DNA of 64,000 nucleotides from Mastigias papua (Eukaryota; Cnidaria; Scyphozoa; Rhizostomeae; Mastigiidae): NCBI GenBank assembly GCA_964019165.1, contig OZ025277.1, positions 11,415,534 to 11,479,533 of the forward strand, read 5' to 3'. Shown piece by piece: positions 9,851 to 35,258 of this stretch (position 1 is its first letter; each line of letters starts with the position of its first letter). The notes under the pieces were generated by a model. It saw only the letters and a program-made list of their open reading frames with translations, ran no database searches and was not told where the DNA came from. The position numbers and the translations under genes were made by a program.

Positions 9851-12800
9851 AAAATTATCAGCTTTTGCATACACCCTGCAATATTTTCATTTGAAAGGAC
9901 CCTTCACGGATATTTGATTAATGTAGTATGTATTAAGTTGAAATTACAAGTTGACCACACCAAGCTATCCTTCCCTTGTGGACAATGGTTATGCCATGAA
10001 TTGCCTTCTGATGAAGCCACTTGGAGCAAACTTGCGATAATAGCTTTTTCATATTGTCCAGGTTCCCGTTATTGCTTCTTAGGGCAATTCCATAACAGTT
10101 TTGGAGATTATGACAATGGTTAGCTTCTGTTGTCCTCCTAGGCCCTTCACTGATTTCTTTAATTTCCTCAGACGAGTTCCAACGCGCATTTGGACATGTC
10201 CAATACATTATCTTTTACTGCATTGTACTAGCTACCTAAACTTACAACAACCATGCAACTTGACAAGGAGACAACATTGCAAGTACTATACGAAAGAGAG
10301 GTGAGAGGAATATACAAACAAGTCTCATACTTGCTCTTCTTTCTTTCTTTCTTCTTCTTCTCTTCAAGGTTTTTCTTCCTCTACCTAGTTCTTGTGGTGG
10401 TCTCCTTTCTACAAAATTTAGCGACACAGCTTCCTGCTTCTCTTTTACACTATTGCTTAAACTTTTTCACTATATATTTTTAGCTTGCTATCTAACAATG
10501 CGCTATTTCTCCATCTCCAAAGTATACCTGACCTTTACCGATATTACACACTTTTTATAAGGAACCACTTTATTGGGAACCTATATATATATTAAAAGGG
10601 AAATTCCCAAGAAACTTCTCAGTTTGAAAAGGCAATCAAGAATTAGGAAGCCGGCTCCACTTACTTGCAGCCAAAATCCGCATATATTGTTTGGTATGCT
10701 TGTGTCAAGTGTTTCTTTAATTATGATTTGTGCTTCTACAATGTGGCATTATGCTTTAACATTATAAAACTTCTTTCCTGCTGTCTTTGTGTGTCTCGTC
10801 TTACTTTATTGCCAAAATTAAAAGTAAAATTCAGAATTTCAATGTTATATTGATGGACGCCGGAGCATATTTTTGAGTGGGAAGGTCGGGGGCTGGAGCT
10901 GGGTTGTAAGTCCGTATGGGGGTATGCAACAATGGCGGTAGGGGAGAGGGAGCAGGGGGTCAGGGGCGGAGGCCTGAAAAAAGTTTTTGGAGCAACGCGC
11001 TGTAATTTAGTAGGAAACGATCAGCTTAAATATAGCTATACATCCTGTCAGGGTAGAAAACGGCAGATGACGTCAGTGAAATGTTTGTGAGAAAATTGAA
11101 TAGACCTCTTAGCTACTCTATAAAGATTGTTGCCAGATCAGGTAAAATGATAGAGACCCACGTTTTCATAGCAATGAGAAAATAGCAATGAGATCATGTC
11201 AAGCGCTAGGTGACGAAGAACACAGAACCCTTCCCTGACTTTACATGTTTATCAGACTTTTGGACCAGTTTAAAGCACAACGCGTTTCGAAAAAAATTTA
11301 CCTCCAATAGGCCCTGATGACTCCACCATTGGTACTTCATGACAGTGAGTAAAGTTCAACACGGAAAATGAGATCTACTTTCTATTTGGATCGAATGCTT
11401 CAATCTTGCCTGCTACTTGTGTCTTGTACCATTTTGATGGCACAAATGTTCAGTGAAAATTAAGGAACTATTAAGGAACTTTTAGTACTGCAATTTGATC
11501 AGTGGAGATCCAAAAATAAGGAACTTTTGGAACTAGACCTTGAGCTAGGTTCCTTATAAGAAAAGCGTGTTTGGTATTACATCCCTCAGTTATCGTGTCT
11601 CACTTGCAAGCAGAGTGTTATCGTCGGTTATCGTTGGTTATCGTATATAGAAGTTGAAAGTGAGGCTACGGTGAGGAAAATGCTCTCGGAAGCAATCGAA
11701 ACTAAATACAAAGCAAACTTATTGAAGAGAAAGTAAGGGGCATTCCCTAGATGGAATTCGATTCCACTATTCATGTTAAACTAGTACTCGTTCATTGTCT
11801 TGGCTATTCAAAGCTTAATTTCGAAAAATGGAAAATATCCATTGGAATTGACGGCAAAAAATACTTCGTGTTTACCGATTCTAATAATACCTGTTGCGAA
11901 ACTCTGTGACTTTACCACAGGGCAATGCTATTTTGCATTTGGTTCGTAGGCCTTGAAAAATTAGTAGGGACTTTATCAATCACAATGGAGTATCAAATGC
12001 ACAACTTTTTTTATAAGAATATCTAATTTTTTGCCGAGCCTCAATATTTTTCTTAAATTTTTTTGATTTTGAGTCTAAGAATATTCTCTAATTATTCTTA
12101 AATTTTAGTGATTTTGAGCATGAATTCTTGTAGAGACTATATTCCTACAATAAACTGACACACTCCATGAGTTACTGAGTGACATCATCGTGTGCTGAGT
12201 TCCCGACAAATAAGCTCAGTTTGCTTTGTTTTCTGAAAAGACTCAAATCAGCAACAAATCGAAGCCTTGATGAAACTTGAGCCTCGCATCACTCTTAAAT
12301 TATTCTTCAATTTCAAGAATTTGAGTCTTGATATGCTTATAGACTATATTCTTATGAACAAAAGTGTGTGGTGCGAACAATAATGATCAAGATAGTACTT
12401 ACGTATAGTGTGAACAGGCAGATGTTGTAACAAAGTGAAGCAAGACCAAGTACGCCGAGCAGTGCGTTGAAATATAGTATCAATTTAGTACAGAAACCGT
12501 CGTTCATTCAATTGTCCTATCTTGAGATGTCCCGAATATGGCGTATCCCCTAATTTCTTTGTTTGTTCTTGATATCAATTGGACCCTCAATAACAATTGC
12601 ACCACGATTGGCCTTTCACGTGATTGGTCCGTTTCAATGTGCAGCTGGTGGGAAATTCAATGCGCTTCTGTGGTGGAGCCACAGGGGTATGCGGGGGCGG
12701 GATGTGCATATCCTTACTTTTTGCAAATGCGGCAAGTGAGATGCTACCATTGAAAGAAATGATTGAGGTTACTCACATACAAATCAATGAATTCAGCAGC

Positions 12801-12904
12801 AGATTTCTACAATAGGTGTATTTCTATATTAGAAAGGGGGCTTTAAAATATCTGAAGGGCGCAGTAGTAACGACTCTTTCTCCCCAAACTCGTGCTTCAC
12901 ACAT
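9851..12904. other. No gene recognised; simple and repeated stretches
   Basis: No coding similarity was seen. There is a pyrimidine-rich C/T tract at about 10330-10385. At about 12060-12370, related AT-rich blocks (TTATTCTTAAATTTTAGTGA and TTATTCTTCAATTTCAAGAA, each followed by GACTATATTC) suggest an old duplication. The open frames at 9914-10304 overlap on opposite strands and look random. Confidence 0.45.
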
Positions 12905-13130
12905 TGCAGAATAAAGTCACCAGAATAGTAACAAATAGCCCTTTTGATGCATCCGCAGATCCTTTGCTCTAGAGACTCAGTTGGCCATCAGTGCAAAAGC
13001 TGATAAATAAAGAAACAGGTTCCATGGTTTACAAATCTTTTAACTCTCTTGCACCTCAATATCTCAGTGACCTTTTTGTGAGATTATCCGGGGTACATCC
13101 AAGAGAATTAAGAAACTCTAAAACAGGCCT
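12905..13130 (+). pseudogene. Non-LTR retrotransposon 3' coding relic
   Basis: From about 12907 the plus strand reads QNKVTRIVTNSPFDASADPL, an in-frame stop, then LSWPSVQKLINKETGSMVYK followed by SFNSLAPQYLSDLF. This is the tail region found after the polymerase domain of many Jockey/CR1-like elements (QNRAAR.IT...., then L.W..V...I...T...V.K.LN.LAP.YL...F). The element at 39247-39960 has the same region with TTNSAFDATASSSL and FKSLNYLAPNYL. One stop and no upstream polymerase make this a truncated dead copy. Confidence 0.7.
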
Positions 13131-13757
13131 TGCAATACCCATGTGGATTTTCACAGAGACGCGCACGGCTCAGTTCACGCGCTCAATATGCGCTCAATAT
13201 GTCGCTCGCGCCAGCTTTATCAAAATTATACATTGAAGTACTAAGGAAAGCTCTCATAATTGAATGTTAAGCGCGCACAAACGATCTCACGCGTGCGATT
13301 GGCAGCGCGCGTCTAATGTACTAATTGAAAGGCCTGATATCGTCCGTATATTTTCACCATCAAACCTACCTTCTATACTTAGTGCCAAATGTAAAACTTT
13401 CAGCGCATTTCGACAACTATTGCTTGTTTACAACAGCGTTTTGACTCCGTACAATGAACACATCATCCAGATCACGGTTGTCCAATGCGTGGCCCGCCAA
13501 GCCAAGTTATCTCCTGATGGGACGGCGTTGAGGCCAAAGTGCAAGCAGAACTAAAAAGTGGCCCTCTATCTGTGACCTAAATCTAAAAGTGGTCCAAATA
13601 GAAAAAATTCAGCTACATAACAGCTCTATTTTAATGCTAGCAAGAAAGTTCCACAAGAATTAACATCATTGGATCTTTCAGTATAATGTCAACTCCGATG
13701 GGCGTAGAACAAGCGGTCAAGTGGCCATGACGCGGCGGGGAATGGTCCTTCGCAAAA
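13131..13757. other. Intergenic, no gene recognised
   Basis: Nothing recognisable beyond a local cluster of GC-rich words containing GCGCG (about 13150-13310: CGCGCACGGC, GCGCTCAATATGCGCTCAAT, GCGCGCAC). The frame 13264-13554 has no similarity I recognise. Confidence 0.4.
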
Positions 13758-14441
13758 ATGGCCTATTTGGTACACTTCTTATTAACTATCAACGTCAGTG
13801 TTGTTAGCTGTGCTCATACTGTGGATGACATAAAAGAGCTAGATAGTTCTTTGGCACATAGAGGGTGTAAAAGAGTTGACATCGTAAAGATAAGCGGTAT
13901 TTCATGTCAGGGACGACATCTTAAAGATAAATGCAGGGATAGTTCACGTCAGGAACGACATTGTAAAGATAAATGCAGGGGTATTCCACGTCAGGGACGA
14001 CATTGTAAAGACAAATCCAGGGATATGTCACGTCAGGGACGACATTGTAAAGACAAATGCAGGGATATTTCATGTCAGGGACGACATCTTAAAGATAAAT
14101 GCAGGGATAGTTCACGTCAGGGACGACATTGTAAAGATAAATGCAGAGGTATTTCACAGCTGGGACGACATTGTAAAGACAAATCCAGGGATATTTCACG
14201 TCAGGGACGCCGACAAGGGGGGTACAGGGGCATACAGGACTTTTTGGCTTGTTGGCTAATTACACGTATTCCTATACAAAAGTGGTTTATAAGAAAGTTA
14301 TTTCTAAAAATCTCTCATCTGGTGGTAGATGTACAAGAGTTGCCGGTGTACGAAAGGGTTTACGGCTCTCAACCTAGATGCCAGCACTTATTACCAAGTA
14401 CATGCTTGAGGATTAGAAATCCGGCGGAATTCCACCCTTAA
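13758..14441 (+). CDS. Hypothetical secreted repeat protein (uncertain gene)
   Basis: This is a 227-codon frame opening with ATG in a reasonable context (AAAAATGG). The first ~20 residues are hydrophobic (MAYLVHFLLTINVSVVSCA) and could be a signal peptide. Residues about 40-153 are a basic, cysteine-containing 14-residue repeat, consensus RHCKDKCRDISRQG. The tail of about 75 residues has no recognisable domain. In favour of a gene: the start, the signal-like segment, and the repeat length being a multiple of three. Against: the repeat itself would keep a frame open by chance, I see no introns, promoter or relatives, and no other exon is nearby. I do not recognise a function. Confidence 0.3.
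   Translation: MAYLVHFLLTINVSVVSCAHTVDDIKELDSSLAHRGCKRVDIVKISGISCQGRHLKDKCRDSSRQERHCKDKCRGIPRQGRHCKDKSRDMSRQGRHCKDKCRDISCQGRHLKDKCRDSSRQGRHCKDKCRGISQLGRHCKDKSRDISRQGRRQGGYRGIQDFLACWLITRIPIQKWFIRKLFLKISHLVVDVQELPVYERVYGSQPRCQHLLPSTCLRIRNPAEFHP
13875..14213. repeat. 42-bp tandem repeat with four-unit higher-order pattern
   Basis: There are about eight copies of a 42-bp unit (core GACGACATTGTAAAG, then AAATGCAGGG, then ATTTCACGTCAGG); the first is degenerate. By variant sites the units run a-b-c-d-a-b-c: the a units carry CATCTTAAAG and GATAGTTCAC, b carries GGGGTATT/GAGGTATT, c carries AAATCCAGG, d carries ATTTCATGTCAGG. The array therefore grew by duplication of a 168-bp block of four units. 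Confidence 0.85.
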
Positions 14442-15038
14442 AAAGGCAGAAACATCAAACATTCATATGTTTTGAAATGAGCTTCAATAGAATAGCAGCA
14501 AGAGTTTTCAACACAAATAAGACCTTCTTCATCACACGCATTTTTCTGAATAATTTTATGTAGTGCTGCAAATCAAACCCCCCTACTACTTTATCTTATC
14601 AAAAACTAAGTGTACGTTTATTAGTTTACAAAGTGTAGAATTAAGTAACACACAGGCTTAAAAAAGATGTTTATCGAAGAATTAGATATTTTTGGTAGAG
14701 TGGAGAGGGGTAGAGATAAAACGACTGATTGGTTAATAACCTAGATGATTCTAGAAATGAGAACAATGCCAATAGTCAATCCAGACTTAAGCTCATTCTA
14801 TGCTGCCTAAACAATAACTAAGCAATTTCGTTTTTCTATTACCATGACATTAACAACTAGAACACAACAAGCACACGACAACAACAAAGTGAGCATGAAA
14901 TACATAGCAACCCGTACGACCATGACATGTAATAAAAATTGAAAATACGTACTACATATTAATGTTAGAAATATTTAACTACTGGCTTTTATTTAACTAC
15001 AAGGGATAATATATATATAAATATATATAATTAAGAAC
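14442..15038. other. Intergenic, no gene recognised
   Basis: AT-rich sequence with no coding similarity. It ends in a short (AT)-rich stretch (15007-15030) that abuts the Penelope-like element. Confidence 0.45.
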
Positions 15039-16923
15039 AAAAAGAGAGAGACGAATTAGATTTTGTTTGTTTTCTCGACGCGTTTCGGCAAATCGTGCCT
15101 TATTCAGGAGAATGATTAAGATGTGCTACATTTTGCTTTTATAGCATAGAACTTAATTGATACTACGTCAAAGCGAACTTCAATAAGACGTTTTGTTAAG
15201 ATGGTGGTTTGCTACGGAAAGAAACGATTAGGTGTCGTGAAAAAATATGCAGCAAAACCAACTTAATTTTTATTTAAAACTAGCGAATCTAATGTTTAAT
15301 CCATATGGGTAAATGGTTTGTAGATGCGTCATCCAAGCACTTACGTGCTTTTCAAGTACTGTTTTAGCATCATCGCGTTCTGTGTTTTCTATTTTTTCTA
15401 TAAGTGTATAAACAGCATCACGTTCAAAATCATGATTTGGAAGTAGGAAATGTTTTTCAACAGGCAGTAACTTTTCAATCTCTTGGTTTTTAATGTGTGA
15501 GCGGTACTTATTAAGGCATATGTTGAATTGCCCTTCGGATTTTCCAATGTACTACAATTTACATTGCTTGCATGCAAGTAAATAAACGACAAATTTACTT
15601 TTACAATTAGTATCATGGAATATCCTATAAGTTCTATTGGTTGTTGAACTTTTGAATTCGTTTGTATACTTGAGTTGGTTGCAACATAAGCATCCTTTAG
15701 TGTTACATGGTTTACAGAATTTAATGGTTTGATGTTTATTGAGTTTAAACTTTCTTCTCACTTTATTGTTTATTATTTCATTACTTCCTATCATATCCCT
15801 TAAATTTTTACCTCTTTTATATGATATTATGGGTGGTTCTGGGAAGCATTTTTAAACTCAGGTTTTATTTGTAGTATATTCCAACTAGATTTAAATATAG
15901 CACTGATTTGTGGGAGGGTTGGGTTGAATGTTGTAGTGAGAGGAATACGATTATTGGTTTTGTTAGTTTTGTATGTTAATGTTTCATTTCGTGATTTTTT
16001 ATTAGCTTTTTCAATTTGATTTGTTCTCAGGCTTCTACTATAGCCTCTTTCAATAAAATTATCCCTCATTTTAGTACAATTTTTATGGTATTCTATTTCT
16101 TCAGAGCAAATGCGTTTTAGTCTAAGGGCTTGCGAATATGGTAAGTTTTCTTTAAGATGCTTAGGGTGTGAAGGTCGAGAGTGTAAATAGTTACTTGTAT
16201 CAGTGGGTTTTTTATATAGTGTGGTATGAATTCGTCTGTTTTGTCAATGTATACAACAGTGTCAAGCAGTGTCAAGGAATGCAATTAGAGTTTTAGAGAT
16301 TTCATAGTCGAACTTGATGGATTCACGTCTGGTATTTAGATCCGCTATAAAACTAATAAAGCTTGTTTCTGGCAAAGTGCAAATAAGGAAAATATCATTA
16401 ATGAACCTACCGCACATTAAGCAGTCTGCTAATATATGTGGAGAGGTGAACTTTTCTTCAAAGCTACCCATGAATATGGTTGCATACGATGGAGCAGCAA
16501 TGGTGCCCATTGCACACCCTTTGACTTGTAAGTAATTCGTACCATTAAAAGTAAAGTTGTTAAGGGTAAGAATATGATTCATAAGGCTAGTTATAAGTTC
16601 AGACTGGGGTTCATTAGAGTGGCGGCTGTCAAGTACTTCTTCTTTTTAAGCTATGAGGCCATCCTTATTAGAAATGTTTGTATATAATGAACGTACATCC
16701 ATTGTAGCTAAAAAGGCGTTATGAGGCAGAGGGCCTAGTCGTAGTTTGTTGATGAAGTCAGTAGTGTCCTGTATGTAAGATTTTACTTTTTTTGCTAATG
16801 GTTGGATGTGATAGTCGACAAATTTCGAAAGTTTTGTTCTGTTGCAGTTTATTGACGAGATAACTGGTCTCCCGGGGTTATTGGCTTTATGTATTTTAGG
16901 AAGAAGGTAGAATCTAGCAGTTT
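15039..16923 (-). mobile_element. Penelope-like element copy 1 (5'-truncated, dead)
   Basis: Read on the minus strand, reverse-transcriptase remnants come first. At 16582-16262 these are NHILTLNNFTFNGTNYLQVK, GCAMGTIAAPSYA and the polymerase motif region GRFINDIFLIC, where the usual DD is ND. A linker follows, then the GIY-YIG endonuclease region at 15794-15300. That region has CKPCNTKGCLCC, then FVVYLLACKQCKL followed by a TAG where copy 2 has a glutamine codon, then YIGKSEGQFNI. The 3' end is at about 15039 with the terminal motif GCCGAAACGCGTCGAG (minus strand, 15074-15089). The 5' end stops abruptly at about 16923. It resembles the element at 32211-34762 throughout. Stops, frameshifts and the altered catalytic pair make it inactive. 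Confidence 0.85.
15074..15113 (-). ncRNA. Hammerhead-ribozyme-like core at Penelope terminus
   Basis: On the minus strand: CTGAATA, one A, GGC-ACGATTT-GCC (helix II and loop), then GAAACGCGTC. Hammerheads need CUGANGA, helix II, then GAAA; here the sixth core base is T instead of G, so cleavage is unlikely. Hammerhead motifs in Penelope-like termini are documented for this element class. Confidence 0.5.
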
Positions 16924-17533
16924 TAGAATATAGTTCCCATACTCAACGTCCGAGACAATAGGGCTCTCTGTTGGAGGAAGAGTCCTAAATTTATTTGCAA
17001 AATGCCATGAGACAGTAGATCAAAATCATAACACGTCAAGATTTTCTATACACTACTTACCTAGCATTCACCGCAACCCTGCGATTCCCAGAAACTAAAG
17101 GAAGGATCCCCATTTCGTTAGTCTATCTACTATGAGGACTCCTCTTTAAGAATTCTTCTACTTACAACTGTTAATTAGAAAATTGTTTTAAGGAACGATT
17201 TTGTAATAGAACTTAATCTATATTTCAATTTGAATTTGAAGGGGGGTCAGACCATGGGAGGCAGTGGAGCGAACCGCCGAGGGAAACTTATAACGATCAT
17301 GTCCTACAAATCTCGTTGCTATTGAAGACAGTATTGGGGGTCATCCCCATGTCCCAAATATCCACCAATGTCCTGCAATTTACCACGACTGATCCACGAC
17401 ATTAAAACTCCTTTGTATTACGAATAGCTACAAATGAGTGCAGTAACACAACCTTTGCGCTATGACATTACTGCTTGTTACTAGCAAGCGTGCTGAACAC
17501 GGAGAATCAGAATTTCACTTGTGTAAATCCCAT
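16924..17533. other. Intergenic / possible 3' UTR of the MGAT4-like gene
   Basis: No coding similarity. Because the MGAT4-like gene ends at 17534 on the minus strand, some of this is likely its 3' untranslated region. A minus-strand AATAAA (TTTATT on plus) occurs near 16990, too far away to assign with confidence. Confidence 0.4.
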
Positions 17534-32204
<14,671 letters not shown>

Positions 32205-32210
32205 TGAATA

Positions 32211-34762
32211 TAAAAGAGAGAGACGAGTTGGATATATATATTGGTTTATTTTTCTCGAAGCGTTTCGGCAAATCGAGCCTTCTTCAGGAGAATGATGAAG
32301 TTACACCATAATTCTGTTTTCATAACCTAAAGTATGATTGACATTACGCCAAAGTGAATTTCAATATGAGGCTGTATTACGATGGTGATTTGCTACAAGG
32401 GAATACAATTAAATGCTATAAGCAAAAAATGTAGCAGAACCATTTCACTTAATTATTTCTTTGATTTAATATTTTGAAAGAGGATTAGTGAGTCTACTGT
32501 TTAAACCATTTGGAAACCAGTCTGTAAATAGGTTATCCAAGCATTTTCACGTTTTTCTAGTATTGCTCTAGCATCATTACGGTCTCTGTTTTCAATCTTG
32601 TGTATTATTTTGCTAAACAGCGTTACGCTCAACATTATGAAGTAGTAGAAGTAGAAAATGTTGTCTTCAGGCATTAATCTTTCAATCTCTAGATTCTTTG
32701 TGTGTGAGCAACAATTATTGAGGCGTATATTGAATTGCCATTCAGATCTTCCAATATATTGTAATTTGCATTGCTTGCATTCAAGTAAATAAATTGCAAA
32801 TTCACTTTCACAGCTAGTTTCATAAAATACTTTATATGTTCTATTCGTTGTTAAACTTTTGAACTCATTTTTACGTATAGGTAGGTTAGAAAACAGGCAC
32901 CCTTTAGTGTTGCATGGTTTGCAGAACTTAATGTCATTATGTTTATTGAGTTTAGAACTTCTAATAACTGTATTGTTTATTATCTCATTACTTCCTATGA
33001 TGTCTCTTCAGTTTTTACTTCTTCTATATGATATTATAGGTGGTTCTGGGAAACATTCTTTAAACATTAGGTTTTATGTGTAATATATTCCAATGTGATC
33101 TAAGTACATACATAAACAATTTGTGGGAGGGCTCGAATGAATGTTGTAATAAGTGGGATAAGTTTATTAGTATCAGTAGTTTTGTATGTTAATACTTCGG
33201 TTCGTGATTTAAAACTAGCGTTTTCAATTTGATGTGTATCAGATTTTTATCATAACCTCTTTTGATGAAATTATCCATCATATTAGTACAATTTCTGTGA
33301 AATTCTGTTTCTTCAGAGCAAATTCCTTCTATTCTTGGGACTTGTGAAAATGGTAAGTTTTGTTTAAGGTGCTTAGAGTGTGAAGATTGGAAGTGTTGAT
33401 AGTTACCTTGTGTCTGTGGGCCTTTATGTAGTGTAGTTTGAATTCGTCTATTACTTTCAATATATACAACGGTATCAAGGCATGCAATTTGAGTTTTTGA
33501 CACTTTGTTGTCAAACTTGATTGTTTCGTGTCTAGTATTTAGTTCAGTTGTGAAATTTTCAAGGTTTATTTCCGGCAAAGTACAAACAAGGAAAATGTCG
33601 TCAATGTATCTACAGTACAATAGACAGTCTGTTAGAATATCTGAATAGAAGAATATTTCTTCAAAGCTACCCAAAAAGTGGTTGCATATGAAGGAGCAGC
33701 AACGGTGCCTATGGCACAACCTTTGATTTGTAGATAGTTTGTGCCATTAAAAGTGAAGTTATTAAGCACGAGGATATGATTCATAAGTGTAGTTATAAGC
33801 TCAGACGTAGGTTCTCTTATGTGTCGGCTGTCAGGCGCTTCCTTTAGAGCTATAAGACCAACTTTATTAGAGATGTTTGTATACAATGAGCTTACACCCA
33901 TTGTTACTAAGAGTGTATTATCAGGTATAGGACCTAACTTTTGAAGTTTGTTGACAAAGTCAGAAGTGTTCTGCATATAGGATTTTACTTGTTTGGAAAA
34001 TGGTTGGATGTGAGTCGACAAATTTCGAAGCTTTGTTGTGTTAGAATTTATTGATGAGATGACTGATCTTCCAGGATTATTGGATTTAGGTACTTTGGGA
34101 AGAAAGTAAAATCTAGCAGTTTTAGTTTTATGTGATATAAGTGAGTTTGCAAGTTCGTCATTAATACTTTTACTGTTCTTCAAATCATTAAAGGAGTTAA
34201 TTACTATCTTGTGGAAATCTTCGGATGGGTCGGGATCGAGTCGTTTAAAGAAATCTTTGTTAGAAAGCTGTTTATGTACCTCATCAATATATTCTTGAAT
34301 ACCCCCAAATGACTATTGCTCCACCGTTATCTGCTCTTGCTAATATTACATTTTCATTAGTTTGCTAGTGAACGTGATAAGCTTTCTAGTGCTTTTCGTT
34401 CACCTTGTGTTAAATTATCAAATGGTTGCGGTTTATTTTCAATATCTTTGGAGACTGCTGCAATGAAAGTCTCTATTGTCAGGTCAGAAGTTATAGAGGT
34501 CTTTGTAGACTTTTAATTATTCAGTATATGGATGATGTCCGTTTGAAATTCGCATAAGCCAAAGTACGCTCTTAAACTTAATTCTACGAAAAATTCCTTA
34601 AAACTGCTACATAATTGTTCAAAATCATAATGCTTTGGAGTTGGACAAAAAATCAAGGCCTTTATTTAGTAATCTAATAGTACTTCTTGTGGACTTGTAG
34701 TTACTCAGGTTCAACACTCTCCCAAGTGGATCGTCCTTGTATTTGATAATGCTGTGAAGGTG
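32211..34762 (-). mobile_element. Penelope-like element copy 2 (near full length, frameshifted)
   Basis: The minus-strand coding order is as follows. An N-terminal part runs from about 34700. Reverse transcriptase has ARFYFLPKVPKSNNPGRSVI at about 34120-34040, VTMGVSSLYTNISN, and IKGCAIGTVAAPSYA. After a frameshift near 33660 come CRYIDDIFLVC with the catalytic DD intact and KRGYDKNLIHIKLK. Last is the GIY-YIG endonuclease at about 33000-32550, with FAIYLLECKQCKL followed by QYIGRSEWQFNI. Penelope-like enzymes combine this reverse transcriptase with GIY-YIG cleavage and insert by target priming. The 3' end has GAGAGAGACGAGTTGGA and the GCCGAAACGCTTCGAG motif. Frameshifts and stops break the frame in several places, so it is not functional as it stands, although both active-site regions are better kept than in copy 1. 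Confidence 0.88.
32254..32292 (-). ncRNA. Hammerhead-ribozyme-like core at Penelope terminus
   Basis: On the minus strand: CTGAAGA, A, GGC-TCGATTT-GCC, GAAACGC (32262-32287). Both conserved boxes (CTGANGA and GAAA) are intact, unlike copy 1. The helix-III strand would be very short, as reported for Penelope hammerheads, which are thought to work as dimers. Confidence 0.55.

Positions 34763-34836
<74 letters not shown>
34763..34836. repeat. (AT)n microsatellite
   Basis: 74 bp of AT repeat at the 5' side of Penelope copy 2. Confidence 0.95.
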
Positions 34837-34840
<4 letters not shown>

Positions 34841-35258
34841 TATAAATATATGTGCATATATAGCTGAATCTGAGCTGCATCCACATAGCATATAAATATA
34901 AATAACAGAGTAATACTAAATCAATGATATTGGAAATTGTCAAGAGCTTTCCCAAATTTGAAATTTTGCCATAAAAAGTGACATAAAACTTGAATGGGCA
35001 GGGCTATGACATTCATGAATCAACAGTAGAAATTTTATAGATTTTTAAGATTTTGACTTCCCACCAATTGTATGATAAAAGTCATTTAGTTCTTCTAACT
35101 TCAGCTCTATGCTATAGGTCAAGCAAATAAATTCACTTACAGTACCCCATTTTTCTACCTACCATAAATACTCTTTGAAGAGTTAGTAATAAATGCTGTT
35201 ATTTAAATTTGATAATGACTAAAGCAAATAACTCCACAAATTTTCTCAATGTTACCTT
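34837..35258. other. 3' flank of the aminotransferase gene
   Basis: No gene recognised; probably 3' UTR of the minus-strand aminotransferase gene and spacer. No clear AATAAA was seen on the minus strand near the stop. Confidence 0.4.
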
